NCBI GenBank assembly: GCA_046349775.1
Contig: JAXMBS010000056.1
Location: 1 to 34,924, forward strand
DNA length: 34,924 nt
Reading direction: 5' to 3'
Source of the DNA: JAEUIG01 sp046349775
GTDB taxonomy: Bacteria > Planctomycetota > Planctomycetia > Planctomycetales > Planctomycetaceae
In this document: one piece after another, positions 24,388 through 32,526 of the stretch
How positions within the stretch are numbered: position 1 is the stretch's first letter
Layout: each line of letters starts with the position of its first letter
Made by a program: the position numbers and the translations under genes
The notes under the pieces: model-generated
The model's input: the letters and a program-made list of their open reading frames with translations, nothing else
What the model was told of the DNA's origin: nothing
Databases searched by the model: none

Positions 24388-25709
24388 AATGCCACAGTGC
24401 CTGTCTGCTGCCAACCATTATGGCTGGTCTGCTGCTGTTTGCCGCGGGTTGCGGACGCTCAAGCACGGCGGAAGCTGCGAAGAGCACAGGAACGCCGACC
24501 GTGGAGCGAGTCACGGCCGGCCATCCTCAGCGAAAGGACCTCACGCTGACGACGACACAGCCGGCGGGAGTAAAGTCGTACGACGCGACACCGCTGTCAC
24601 CGAGAGTCGCGGGAAATGTCGGCGAAGTGCTGGTGAATATCGGCGACCGGGTCAAAGGCGGCCAAGTACTCCTCAAAATCGACGCTCCGGAAATGCTGGA
24701 CGAACGCCGACAGAAGCAGGCGCAGCGCAATCAGGCAGAGGCCGAGGTCGGCCAGGCACAGGCGGGCATCGTCTCTGCCGAAGCAGAAGTGACCGCGGCC
24801 AAAGCCAGGACGGCGCAGGCTGAGGCGGCTTTGTTACGCGCCGCCGCGGCGCGGGAACAGTATCAGGCGGAGTTCACACGGATCTCGGAATTGGCGAAGG
24901 CCCGATCGGTGACCGAGCAGCTTGTGGATGAAACTCGTGCCAAGCTCCGGGCCGCGGAGGCCGGTGAGCGCGAGGCACAGTCTGGGATCGAAGTCGCTCG
25001 GTCAGAGGTACTTGAGAGCGAGGCCAAGCTCACTCAGGCGCAGGCCAATCTCACGGCGGCAACCGCCCGTCAGGAAGTCGCAGCTGCCAACCTCGCCTAC
25101 GTGGAGACGATGTTGGGCTATCTGGAAGTCAAGGCCCCGTACGACAGCGTCGTGACGTTGCGCAACGTCGATCCTGGCCATTATGTGAGATCCTCCGCTG
25201 AAAACGCGGCCGCGGTGCTGGCGGTCGCGCGGATGGACAAGCTGCGCGTCTATCTGGACGTGCCGGAAGCAGAGGCCGGGTTTGTCTCCGACGGCGATCC
25301 GGCGTTCGTTCGCGTGCAGGCGCTGTCAGGCCGCGAATACACGGCCAAGGTCAGCCGCACGAGTTGGGCGCTCGCGAATGAAAACCGCTCGCTGCGCGTG
25401 GAGATCGATATTGAGAATCAGGACGACCTGCTGCGTCCCGGAATGTACGCGACCGTAAAGATCACACTCGACCAGCGCCCGAACGTGCTCACCTTGCCGG
25501 CGACGGCCGTCGTGCGCGACGGAACGCAGACGCAGGTGTGCGTCGTTCGAGACGGAAAGATCGCTCGCACGCCGGTGCACCTGGGGTTGCGGGCCGGTGA
25601 CGACGTCGAGATCGTCTCCGGAGTGACGGAGGCGGACGAGGTGGTACTGATCCGGTCGGATGGACTCGCGGACGGTCAGGCAGTGGAGATCAATCCGCCG
25701 CCGAAATAG
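24384..25709 (+). CDS. RND membrane-fusion (periplasmic adaptor) lipoprotein
   Basis: 441 residues. A lipoprotein signal with lipobox ends at Cys23 (GLLLFAAGC). The first half-lipoyl domain is VAGNVGEVLVNIGDRVKGGQ. A long coiled-coil hairpin of Ala/Glu/Gln repeats spans about residues 105-240. The second half-lipoyl segment is LGYLEVKAPYDSVVTLRNVD. Then come a beta-barrel region (LRVYLDVPEAEAGFVSDGD, LRPGMYATVKITLDQRPNVL) and a membrane-proximal domain (LPATAVVRDGTQTQVCVVRD). It bridges the RND pump and an outer-membrane channel. The start overlaps the RND stop by four bases, so the two are translationally coupled. Confidence 0.93.
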   Translation: MKCHSACLLPTIMAGLLLFAAGCGRSSTAEAAKSTGTPTVERVTAGHPQRKDLTLTTTQPAGVKSYDATPLSPRVAGNVGEVLVNIGDRVKGGQVLLKIDAPEMLDERRQKQAQRNQAEAEVGQAQAGIVSAEAEVTAAKARTAQAEAALLRAAAAREQYQAEFTRISELAKARSVTEQLVDETRAKLRAAEAGEREAQSGIEVARSEVLESEAKLTQAQANLTAATARQEVAAANLAYVETMLGYLEVKAPYDSVVTLRNVDPGHYVRSSAENAAAVLAVARMDKLRVYLDVPEAEAGFVSDGDPAFVRVQALSGREYTAKVSRTSWALANENRSLRVEIDIENQDDLLRPGMYATVKITLDQRPNVLTLPATAVVRDGTQTQVCVVRDGKIARTPVHLGLRAGDDVEIVSGVTEADEVVLIRSDGLADGQAVEINPPPK

Positions 25710-25777
25710 ACATCTGTGGGCGCGGTGGGCTACTCCTCGCCACCCGCGTTCGCAGACGACAGTCACCGGCCTCAATG

Positions 25778-26296
25778 CTATTTCTTTGCATCACGCTGCA
25801 TCGGGATGTCGTTGACGTTGTCTTTGTCTTTATGAATCGTGAATTCGAGCTGCGAGTCACGGTTGTATCGCGGCGGCACGACTTCCTGGAATTCTTCGAC
25901 CATGTCGATCGGTGGCCCCGCGGTCTCGACGGCAACCGGCGACTTGACAACCCGGCCCGTCTTCTGAACCGAGCGGATTTCGACACGATTTGTCCCGACG
26001 ACCGGTCCCTCGGCGGCCGCGAGGTCGTAACGGCCATTAACGATCGGGCCGCCGGACGCGGGGCCTTGCGTGTCGCCGCTGGGGAAGAACGTGATTGTGC
26101 CTTCGCTGAGCGGGACACCGTCGAGCGTCACGCGGCCAGAAGCGGCGGCGCGCGGCCAAGGGTCGTCAGGCTGCGAGCAGCCGACAAGCGCAAGCACCAA
26201 TGCCGCCGCGAGCGAAGCTGCGGGCGGACTCTGTTGGCGGCAGCAGGTTCGGACGGAGACTCCGTCCGTCGTGGACGCGGATTCAGAACTCGCCAA
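25778..26296 (-). CDS. Small planctomycete lipoprotein with carboxypeptidase-regulatory-like beta domain
   Basis: About 172 residues. A hydrophobic signal with lipobox (AALVLALVGC) precedes SGRVTLDGVPLSEGTITFFP, GGPIVNGRYDLAAAEGPVVG and VVPPRYNRDSQLEFTIHKDK, the pattern of the small lipoproteins that follow DUF1559 genes across planctomycetes. Function is unknown; the fold is probably a transthyretin-like sandwich. The only start consistent with the signal is TTG 26296, which overlaps the end of the DUF1559 gene by 14 bases; the frame itself is open further upstream. It is convergent with the efflux adaptor gene, 68 bases apart. Confidence 0.75.
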   Translation of the reverse strand: MASSESASTTDGVSVRTCCRQQSPPAASLAAALVLALVGCSQPDDPWPRAAASGRVTLDGVPLSEGTITFFPSGDTQGPASGGPIVNGRYDLAAAEGPVVGTNRVEIRSVQKTGRVVKSPVAVETAGPPIDMVEEFQEVVPPRYNRDSQLEFTIHKDKDNVNDIPMQRDAKK

Positions 26297-27285
26297 CGAT
26301 CTCCGTCCCCTGAATGGTTGCCAATCCGCGCCAGGTGCGCAGATCGATGTTGTTGCTGGTGAACCGGACGCTGCCGTCGGCCAGCAGGATGTGCACGCCG
26401 CCGACATGCCGGCTGCGTGAAGCGGCCGTGTGATCGAGGTTCGGCAGTCCGCTGGATTCACTGATGCCGTTGACGCAGGGCAGATTGAGCTCCGGCGCAT
26501 TGACGCACCAGACATGCGTGGCCAGCGGCGGCGGAGGCGTCGTCGGCGAGAGGCGATCCGGCAGCCGGCTGTTGGGCGTCAGTTCGGTCCAGATCTGGCT
26601 GCCGCCCGCCTTGTCCGACCAGATAAATCCGCGATAGTCGTCGGCAGTGCCGGTCAGATATTCCCCCATCACCATCGAGTTGCTCGTGCCGTCGACGATG
26701 TCTCGGATCTTCGCGCCCCAGTTCAGCCCGAAACAGGCCAGCAACTTTGGGTCGCGCGTCTCGATTGCGGACACGTTCAGTCCGTGAAAGAAACCCAAGT
26801 AGTTGCTGAGGAAGTGCGGCGCAGGTCGGTTCACGTCACCTCCGATGAGGCCGCAATACTTGATCGAGCCGCCCATGCCGTCGCTGGGGCAGTAGAACGT
26901 CGGCACGACGGCGCCCGTCGCGAGGAAATTGTTGCCGAACCACACCAATCCCGGCGCGGTCGGACGATTCACAAAGTCCACATTGTTGTAGACGGGCGCC
27001 TGGTCGAGGTACGGCAGGATGTGCACGACATACGTCGTCCGGGGAGGGCGGCCATACGCGGTCCCACCGGCAGGGTTGCCTTCATTCACGCTGCCCGGCG
27101 GAAACTGCTGACCGACGTCGTGGTAGTTGTGCAGCGCCAGTCCCAGCTGTTTGAGATTGTTGCGGCACTGGGTCCGCCGCGCCGCTTCGCGGGCCTGCTG
27201 CACGGCCGGCAGCAGCAGCGAGACCAGGATCCCAATGATGGCGATCACGACCAGCAGTTCGATGGTGTAGGCCGCGCTGTTGCAT
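26283..27285 (-). CDS. DUF1559 pseudopilin-like protein, probable frameshift just after the start
   Basis: About 334 residues. The type IV pilin-like N-terminus IELLVVIAIIGILVSLLLPA is followed by VQQAREAARRTQCRNNLKQL, the DUF1559 signature, and the C-terminal block HVGGVHILLADGSVRFTSNN. These proteins are numerous, secreted and of unknown role in planctomycetes. ATG 27285 has an AAGGGGA site at the right distance and encodes MQQRG, the expected prepilin leader. The body lies in another frame from about 27269; losing two bases there would explain it and restore Glu at +5. A GTG at 27320 gives an unbroken frame but lacks the cleavage glycine (NSAAYTIELL). Confidence 0.82.
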
Positions 27286-27401
27286 GTGCTGTCCCCTTGT
27301 GTGTTCGAGTCTGCAATCACCTCGCGGCTGGTCCGTCCGAACTGCGCATTACGAGAACGCGGACGCTGGCTGTCAAGGATGGCGCGGTTGTCCGCAGGCC
27401 A

Positions 27402-28621
27402 TCACAGTCCGTGCTGCGCGCGGAGACGTCGCGAGGCTTCGACGATCGCCGCGAGTTTCGCCTCCGCCACCGCGCACGATGCGATCGGACGGTCCGCAAA
27501 CGTGGCGAATCCGCAATCGGGATTAAGCAGTACGCGTTCGACTCCCAAGGCCGCGATCGCGGCCGCGCCCCGGCGAACGATCTCTTCGGCGGTTTCCACG
27601 CGGTCGAGCTTCTGGTTCACCACGCCCACGCCGATCCGCAGCTCGGGCGGCAGCGCACGCAGCGAATCCAGTTCGCCCGCGCGCGGAGTGCAGAGTTCAA
27701 GAAACAGCTGGCCGACATTCAGGCGCGAGAGCATCGGCACGAGCGGACCGTAGTCGCCGGAGAGCGCGACGCTCTCATCGCGGCTCCAGTTGCCGCGACA
27801 AACGTGCACGGCCGTGCGTGCACGGGGAAATCCCTCGACCACGCGGTTGATCAGGCCGGCGGCGAAGTCCAGTTCTTCGCGAGGCGCGCGGCGAAAGCAC
27901 TGAGGGCGGCGCACGTAGGCTCCGCGATTGTCGCGGTGCGCCAAACACGACCTCCGTCAATACCGGCTCGTCGAACTGCATGCACGAGAGCGCTGCACCA
28001 GCCGCGAAGAGGTCCGTCAATTCGTCGCGCAATGCCCGCACGATGTCGTCCGCCAGGTCTTCTCGCCTCTGGTAGACTTTGTCGGAGACGCATTCCAGCC
28101 ACATCGTCCGCGTCAACAGGTACGGACCCGGCAGTGCCACTTTGATCGGCCTTGATGTCCGCGTCTGCGCGAACTGCAGCTCAGGGACGACGATAGGACT
28201 CCGACGTGCAGGCTTCCCGAACACGGCGGGATGGCGGACAGTCTCGGCGGGCACATCGAGCGCGCCGGAGTTCGTCGCGGAATTTGTCCGGTTCTTCGAC
28301 ATACGGCAGCAGATCGACAATCGGCACGAGCTGGCAGTTTTCCAGACGATTGCCGATAAAGCTGGCGTAACTGTCCCGGCGTTGCTCGCCATCGGTCACC
28401 ACATCCACGCCGGCGCGCTCCTGGGCGGCGATGACGTCGGCCACGGCCAGATCGGCGATGGCCTGAAAGTGCATCGGATATCTGGCCCGACAAAGTGCTG
28501 CGGCAGCGGCCAGCACCTGCGGCGACCAGGGCCAACTGCCGATCCCCATCGCGGACAGCGCGGCTGCGTCCGGCGCTGTCCAGGCAGCGCAGCGGCTGCG
28601 GCTCCCGGAGCGGACTTTCAT
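27402..28621 (-). pseudogene. MetE-like (cobalamin-independent methionine synthase C-terminal type) methyltransferase, split by two frameshifts
   Basis: Three consecutive frames make one barrel protein of about 406 residues. From ATG 28621: MGIGSWPWSPQVLAAA, AGVDVVTDGEQRRDSYASFI and LPYVEEPDKFRDEL. After a shift at about 28265: ALDVPAETVRHP, KVALPGPYLLTRTMW, MQFDEPVLTEVVF. After a second at about 27935: PREELDFAAGLINRVVEGFP and the zinc site, with His and Cys in TAVHVCRGNW, Glu in FLELCTPRAGEL and Cys in LLNPDCGFATF. All four metal ligands of MetE are thus retained, so a thiol methyl acceptor is likely; the N-terminal MetE half is absent. The start overlaps the stop of the TusA-like gene (ATGA). 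Decay or sequence error cannot be told apart. Confidence 0.75.
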
Positions 28622-28923
28622 TTGCGAGCACCCCCGTTCCGGCCCTCGCCGGCATGCAGGCGTCTGCGCCTCTTTTGCACTCGAAACTGCGGCTCAGGCC
28701 CGCGGCGGACGGTCGAGAGCAGGTCGTTGCCGGTCATGCGGCACCAGGACGGCAGGTCCTCCTCGACGCTGGGTTCGGTGGAGCGGATCTCCAGCAGACC
28801 TCCGGCCGGCAGCGGATCGATATGTCGTCGGATCAGCAGCAGCAGGCCGCTGCCGCAGTCGAGGCTGCCGCCATCGAAGGACACATCGTGCGGCAGTGAA
28901 TGGGCCGGAACGTAGTCCATCAC
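28618..28923 (-). CDS. TusA-like sulfur-carrier protein with CGxG in place of CPxP (second copy)
   Basis: About 100 residues from GTG 28923 or ATG 28920. The TusA fold is suggested by SFDGGSLDCGSGLLLLIRRH and the C-terminal motif EDLPSWCRMTGNDLL. The sulfur-accepting cysteine is kept, but the CPxP motif of classical TusA reads CGSG. A very basic tail (RVQKRRRRLHAGEGRNGGAR) follows. TusA proteins pass persulfide sulfur to partners such as DsrE-type proteins. It lies 24 bases after the DsrE-like gene and its stop overlaps the MetE-like start. Confidence 0.78.
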   Translation of the reverse strand: MMDYVPAHSLPHDVSFDGGSLDCGSGLLLLIRRHIDPLPAGGLLEIRSTEPSVEEDLPSWCRMTGNDLLSTVRRGPEPQFRVQKRRRRLHAGEGRNGGARK

Positions 28924-28947
28924 GTGGAAGTTCGGCGTGCGAGCGGC

Positions 28948-29310
28948 TCAGAACGAAACGCACGGCGCTCCGTCGGACAGAAACTCGACGAGCTTCGCGC
29001 CGCCGACGATGACGGCCCCCGGAACGAGGTTGTGTTCGTCGAGGTTTCGACGCTTAAAACAGGGGGAGCAGGTGAAGATTTTACCCCCGTTGGATGCGAA
29101 GGTCGTCATCAACTCCTGCAGCGGCGCGAACCCCGGTTCGTGGACGTCATCGGCATAGCCGGCTTGCGACAGTCGGACTGCTTCCGTCGACAGGAAGACC
29201 ATCGTCTCTTTCTCAGAGCCGAGCGCCGCATTCGCGACGACAAAGGCAACCGTGGCCTTGTCCGGATTGTCCTTCGCGAATGTCAGACTGACGCAGAACT
29301 TGCCAGGCAT
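28948..29310 (-). CDS. DsrE-family sulfur-relay-like protein
   Basis: 120 residues from ATG 29310, whose first base is the last base of the preceding TusA-like stop (TGATG). MPGKFCVSLTFAKDNPDKAT, VAFVVANAALGSEKETMVFL and EAVRLSQAGYADD match the DsrE/DsrF-like fold. Cysteines in KIFTCSPCFKRRNL are candidates for persulfide chemistry. VGGAKLVEFLSDGAPCVSF ends the protein. It is placed between two TusA-like proteins, as in sulfur relays where TusA hands sulfur to DsrE. An upstream frame to 29385 lies within the TusA gene and is not needed. Confidence 0.82.
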   Translation of the reverse strand: MPGKFCVSLTFAKDNPDKATVAFVVANAALGSEKETMVFLSTEAVRLSQAGYADDVHEPGFAPLQELMTTFASNGGKIFTCSPCFKRRNLDEHNLVPGAVIVGGAKLVEFLSDGAPCVSF

Positions 29311-29555
29311 CACGGCGTCTCCCGTCGTTCGATCCAGTAATGGGGATGTTCGCAACGAATCAAGCGATGGCCTGTCATCCGGCACCAGGCCGGCAGGTCT
29401 TCGCGCGCCCCAGGGTCGGTGGCGGTCAATTGCAGCACCGCAGACGGCGGCATCTTCCGCATGCGCACCGCCAGCATGATAACCAACTCGCCGCAGCCCA
29501 TCGAGCCGGCGTCCCAGGTCTGGTCGTCCGGCAGGTCACTGACCATGACAGGCAT
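29310..29555 (-). CDS. TusA-like sulfur-carrier protein with CGE in place of CPxP (first copy)
   Basis: 81 residues, the normal TusA length. WDAGSMGCGELVIMLAVRM holds the conserved cysteine with Gly-Glu where TusA has Pro-x-Pro; REDLPAWCRMTGHRLIRC ends the domain and shares WCRMTG with the second copy at 28618. This is the first gene of a four-gene minus-strand unit (TusA-like, DsrE-like, TusA-like, MetE-like) with overlapping or nearly touching ends. Sulfur transfer is inferred from the family; the missing prolines mean it may have a different partner or job. Confidence 0.8.
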   Translation of the reverse strand: MPVMVSDLPDDQTWDAGSMGCGELVIMLAVRMRKMPPSAVLQLTATDPGAREDLPAWCRMTGHRLIRCEHPHYWIERRETP

Positions 29556-29947
29556 TCAATGCGCGAGCAGCGGTGCGGAACAGTGCAACCTGAATCGTAG
29601 CCCAACCGCAGTGGGTGCACAAATTCGGCGCGCGGCGGTTGCAACGTCAGAACACGGCGCCGGCGGACGGTGGACTCGGCAATGACGTGCGGCTAGCATG
29701 CGCGTCGAATGAGCGCGCGGTCGGAATTTTTCCACGCTCAAGTTCAGCGCCCAGTCTTAACTCTCATCGATGCTTCTTGCCGGCCGTTTGGCGGGCCTGT
29801 CCTCCGGTGTTAGAAGCGCGATCACGGTCATCGGGCTCAGTTCCCGGTCCTCAACACAGCCAGTCAGACGCTGATCACACACACGGTCCGGTCGTTCAAT
29901 GGACTTACCGGGCGATTCACACTCACGACAAATCTGAGAGATCTCAC
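29556..29947. other. 392-base gap between the TusA-like operon and the NTF2-like gene
   Basis: This divergent spacer should hold promoters for both directions. No gene, strong hairpin or clear -35/-10 pair was found by eye. A frame open in line with the gene at 29948 runs through it but has no secretion signal or family character. Confidence 0.35.
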
Positions 29948-30871
29948 ATGGTGCAGCGACTTCCGTACTCGATCGTCTTCGCGGCGATCGCATTGTCCAT
30001 GCTGAATGAGATGGCCGTCGCGCAAGCCAGACGTCCGGCTGCAAACACGAAACCCGCTTCTGCGGCTGCCGATGAGGATGTGATCCGGGCGCAGGCCACA
30101 GAGTTCGCCGCCGATTTCGCAAAAGGGGATGCGAAGGCGATCGCCGCCACCTGGACGGAGCAGGCGGAGTATCACGGCGAGGATATCGATCTCCGCGGCC
30201 GTGCGGCGATCGAAGCGGCGTTTGCGAAGTTCTTCGCCGAACATCCCGGCGCGAAAATCGAATTCCACATCGATTCCGTGCGTTTCCCGTCGAAGGATCT
30301 GGCGATCGAAGAGGGGCTGAGCATGCAGACCAATCCCGGCGCCGAATTGCCCACGTCGACCCGGTACGTCGTCCTTCACGTCCGTGAAAATGGTGAGTGG
30401 AAATCGGCGATCAGTCGCGAATGGGGCGAGGACGAAGACAAGCTCGAAGATCTCGCGTGGCTCATCGGCGACTGGTCGGCCGACCGCGCCGGAGAAGGCA
30501 CCCACTTTTCGTACAAGTGGAGTCCCACCAAGTCCGCGATCGAAGGCACGTTTCACATCATCAAGGATGGCAAGCCGTTCCGCTCCGGACGACAGCACAT
30601 CCTGCTCGACGCGCAGTCTGGCCAGCTGCGATCCTGGCAGTTCGACGAGGACGGCGGTCGCGGAGAAACGGTCTGGTCGCGCGACGGAGACCGGTGGTTG
30701 CTGCAGGCTTCCGGAATTATGGCGGACGGGACGCAAACCACGGCTCTCAACGTGCTGACGCGGCTGTCGGACCACGAATACCTGTTTATCTCCACCAACC
30801 GCACGGCCGACGACGTCGCGTTGCCAGAGACGGACCCCGTCAAGCTGACGCGCGCTGCCGCAGCGAAGTGA
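29948..30871 (+). CDS. Secreted two-domain protein: NTF2/SnoaL-like domain plus lipocalin-like C-terminal domain
   Basis: 307 residues from ATG 29948, with a signal peptide (LPYSIVFAAIALSMLNEMAV). Residues about 40-160 form an NTF2/SnoaL-like (DUF4440-type) domain: FAADFAKGDAKAIAATWTEQ, AEYHGEDIDLRGRAAIEAAF, STRYVVLHVRENGEWKSAIS. Residues about 165-300 read LAWLIGDWSADRAGEGTHFS, QSGQLRSWQFDEDGG and TRLSDHEYLFISTNR, like lipocalin-type DUF1579 domains. No catalytic residue is evident and the role is unknown. The glycine-repeat gene starts 51 bases downstream in the same direction, so the two may form an operon. Confidence 0.75.
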   Translation: MVQRLPYSIVFAAIALSMLNEMAVAQARRPAANTKPASAAADEDVIRAQATEFAADFAKGDAKAIAATWTEQAEYHGEDIDLRGRAAIEAAFAKFFAEHPGAKIEFHIDSVRFPSKDLAIEEGLSMQTNPGAELPTSTRYVVLHVRENGEWKSAISREWGEDEDKLEDLAWLIGDWSADRAGEGTHFSYKWSPTKSAIEGTFHIIKDGKPFRSGRQHILLDAQSGQLRSWQFDEDGGRGETVWSRDGDRWLLQASGIMADGTQTTALNVLTRLSDHEYLFISTNRTADDVALPETDPVKLTRAAAAK

Positions 30872-30922
30872 TCCGTTCTCATCAACATTCACAACAGTTA
30901 CTTCTCCGGAAGGATACCTGAT

Positions 30923-32314
30923 ATGACCCGATTCATTCGCTGGGCAGCGACTGCTGCAATCGCCGTGCTGATCACTTCACCCCTGACGTTTGGCCGCGGA
31001 TTTGGAGGCGGGATGCGCGGTGGTGGCGGCATGGGTGGCGGCGGAATGCGCGGCGGTATGGGAGGTGGCGGGATGTCCCGAGGAGGGATGGGAGGCGGTA
31101 GGGGAGGTGGTGGAATGGGTGGCGCCCGCGGTGGCATGGGGGGAGGCGGCATGGGTGGAGCCGGGCGCGGCGGGATGGGTGGCGCCGGCGGCGGCGGATT
31201 CGGCGGAGCGGGTGGCGGCGGATTCGGCGGTGCCGGTGGCGGTGGCTTCGGTGGTGCCGGTGGCGGTGGCTTCGGCGGTGCCGGCGGCGGTGGCTTCGGC
31301 GGCGCGGGTGGTGGTGGCTTCGGCGGAGCCGGACGCGGTGGATTGGGCGGTGAGGGCGCCGGCGGAGCCGGGCGCGGCGGGCTTGGCGGCGAGGGAGCGG
31401 GCGGGTTCGGCGGAGCCGGGCGCGGTGGACTTGGAGGCGAGGGAGCCGGTGGATTCGGCGGAGCCGGACGTGGCGGATTTGGCGGCGAGGGCGCGGGCGG
31501 CCTGAATGGTCGCGGCGGTTTCAACCAGGGGGCCGACGGCGGCCTGGGACGCTACTCCGGATTGGGCAACGGCGCTGGAAATCGTCCCTCGCAGATGTGG
31601 TCGAATAACGATATCGCGAACCGCGGCAACAACGTCCGGAACAATTTCAACAACGGCAACTTCAATAACAACAATATCAACAACAACTACTTCGGCGGTG
31701 CCGGGTGGTACGGTGCGCATCCCGGCGCGTGGGCAGCTGCGGGTTGGGGCGTCGGCGCCGCATGGACCGCCGCATCGTGGGCCACGCTTGCCCCAATGTG
31801 GGGCATGACGGCCGCCCCCATGTACTACGACTATGGCAACACCGTCGCGTACCAGGGCAACAGCGTTTACGTCAATGGCGACAACGTGGGGAGCGCCGCC
31901 GAGTATTCGCAACAGGCGACGGCTCTGGCTCAGGCCGGACAGCAGGCGCCGGCCCCGGCCGAAGATCAATGGACTCCGCTCGGTGTCTTCGCGCTGGAAT
32001 CCGGACAGGAAGAATCGACCAATAACCTGTTTCAGCTCGCCGTCGACAAATCCGGAACAATTCGTGGGAACTACTACGACGCCGTGACGGACGAAACAAC
32101 CCCCGTGGCCGGTTCCGTCGATCAAAAGACGCAGCGTGCGGCCTGGACGGTCGGCGATAAGACGGACCGTGTCTACGACACCGGCATCTACAACCTGACA
32201 AAGGATCAGACACCTGTGCTTGTCCATACGGGCAACGACAAGACACAGCAGTTGCTCCTCGTGCGGCTGCAGCAGCAGCCGCAAGGTGCCGCCGGCGGCT
32301 CGCAATCACAATAG
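30923..32314 (+). CDS. Secreted glycine-repeat protein (mu-protocadherin-like planctomycete surface protein)
   Basis: 463 residues from ATG 30923, preceded by GGAAGG. A signal peptide (WAATAAIAVLITSPLTFG) is followed by about 165 residues of Gly-rich repeats: GGMGGG units, six GGGGFGGA units, then four AGRGG(L/F)GGEGAGG units. An Asn-rich stretch (NNFNNGNFNNNNINNNYFGG) comes next, then an aromatic, membrane-like segment (HPGAWAAAGWGVGAAWTAAS, MYYDYGNTVAYQGNSVYVNG). The compact C-terminal domain shows GVFALESGQEESTNNLFQLA, GTIRGNYYDAVTDETTPVAG and TDRVYDTGIYNLTKDQTPVL. The C-terminal part is the conserved module often annotated as mu-protocadherin in planctomycetes. Location is probably outside the inner membrane; the function is unknown. 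Confidence 0.82.
   Translation: MTRFIRWAATAAIAVLITSPLTFGRGFGGGMRGGGGMGGGGMRGGMGGGGMSRGGMGGGRGGGGMGGARGGMGGGGMGGAGRGGMGGAGGGGFGGAGGGGFGGAGGGGFGGAGGGGFGGAGGGGFGGAGGGGFGGAGRGGLGGEGAGGAGRGGLGGEGAGGFGGAGRGGLGGEGAGGFGGAGRGGFGGEGAGGLNGRGGFNQGADGGLGRYSGLGNGAGNRPSQMWSNNDIANRGNNVRNNFNNGNFNNNNINNNYFGGAGWYGAHPGAWAAAGWGVGAAWTAASWATLAPMWGMTAAPMYYDYGNTVAYQGNSVYVNGDNVGSAAEYSQQATALAQAGQQAPAPAEDQWTPLGVFALESGQEESTNNLFQLAVDKSGTIRGNYYDAVTDETTPVAGSVDQKTQRAAWTVGDKTDRVYDTGIYNLTKDQTPVLVHTGNDKTQQLLLVRLQQQPQGAAGGSQSQ
31003..31500 (+). repeat. Glycine-codon minisatellite within the surface-protein gene
   Basis: Tandem repeats of 24 bases (six copies around 31190-31330, encoding GGGGFGGA) are followed by longer units of about 39-48 bases (four copies, 31330-31500). 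Copies differ mostly at third codon positions (GGC/GGT/GGA), so protein repetition is kept while the DNA has diverged. That argues for selection on the peptide rather than very recent slippage. Confidence 0.8.
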
Positions 32315-32397
32315 GTGGCGGCCGGCCCCAAGTGACGGGTTCACGCGCAGGCCGCGGTGAACAGCGCCGTCACGACAGCAACTCGATCCTTACGCCG

Positions 32398-32434
32398 CCG
32401 GTCGGAGCACCCCGCCTCCGACCGGTGTTTTCTT
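32398..32434 (+). terminator. Intrinsic terminator after the glycine-repeat gene
   Basis: CCGGTCGGAG (32398-32407) and CTCCGACCGG (32416-32425) make a perfect 10-base GC-rich stem with an eight-base loop, followed at once by TGTTTTCTT. It lies 84 bases after the stop of the surface-protein gene and is the clearest terminator in the window. Confidence 0.85.
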
Positions 32435-32526
32435 GAGGTGGCAGCCAAACCGCAGAGACCTCGCGTCACCGCACTCCGCGCGCTGACGATTGCGGCTCGG
32501 GCCGGCGTTACCCTGGCTCTTGACGC

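Noticed and set aside
26430..28145. 571-codon plus-strand frame opposite the DUF1559 and MetE-like genes
   Set aside because: Spans two genes on the other strand that have strong family motifs; arginine-rich composition typical of a shadow frame.
31003..31500. CRISPR-like array
   Set aside because: The repeats are contiguous coding glycine units without unique spacers, and no cas genes are present.
30898..32305. Long minus-strand frames with proline-rich sequence opposite the glycine-repeat gene
   Set aside because: GGN glycine codons read as NCC proline/serine/alanine on the other strand; the sense protein has a signal peptide, ribosome binding site, terminator and conserved C-terminus, and the antisense frames have none.
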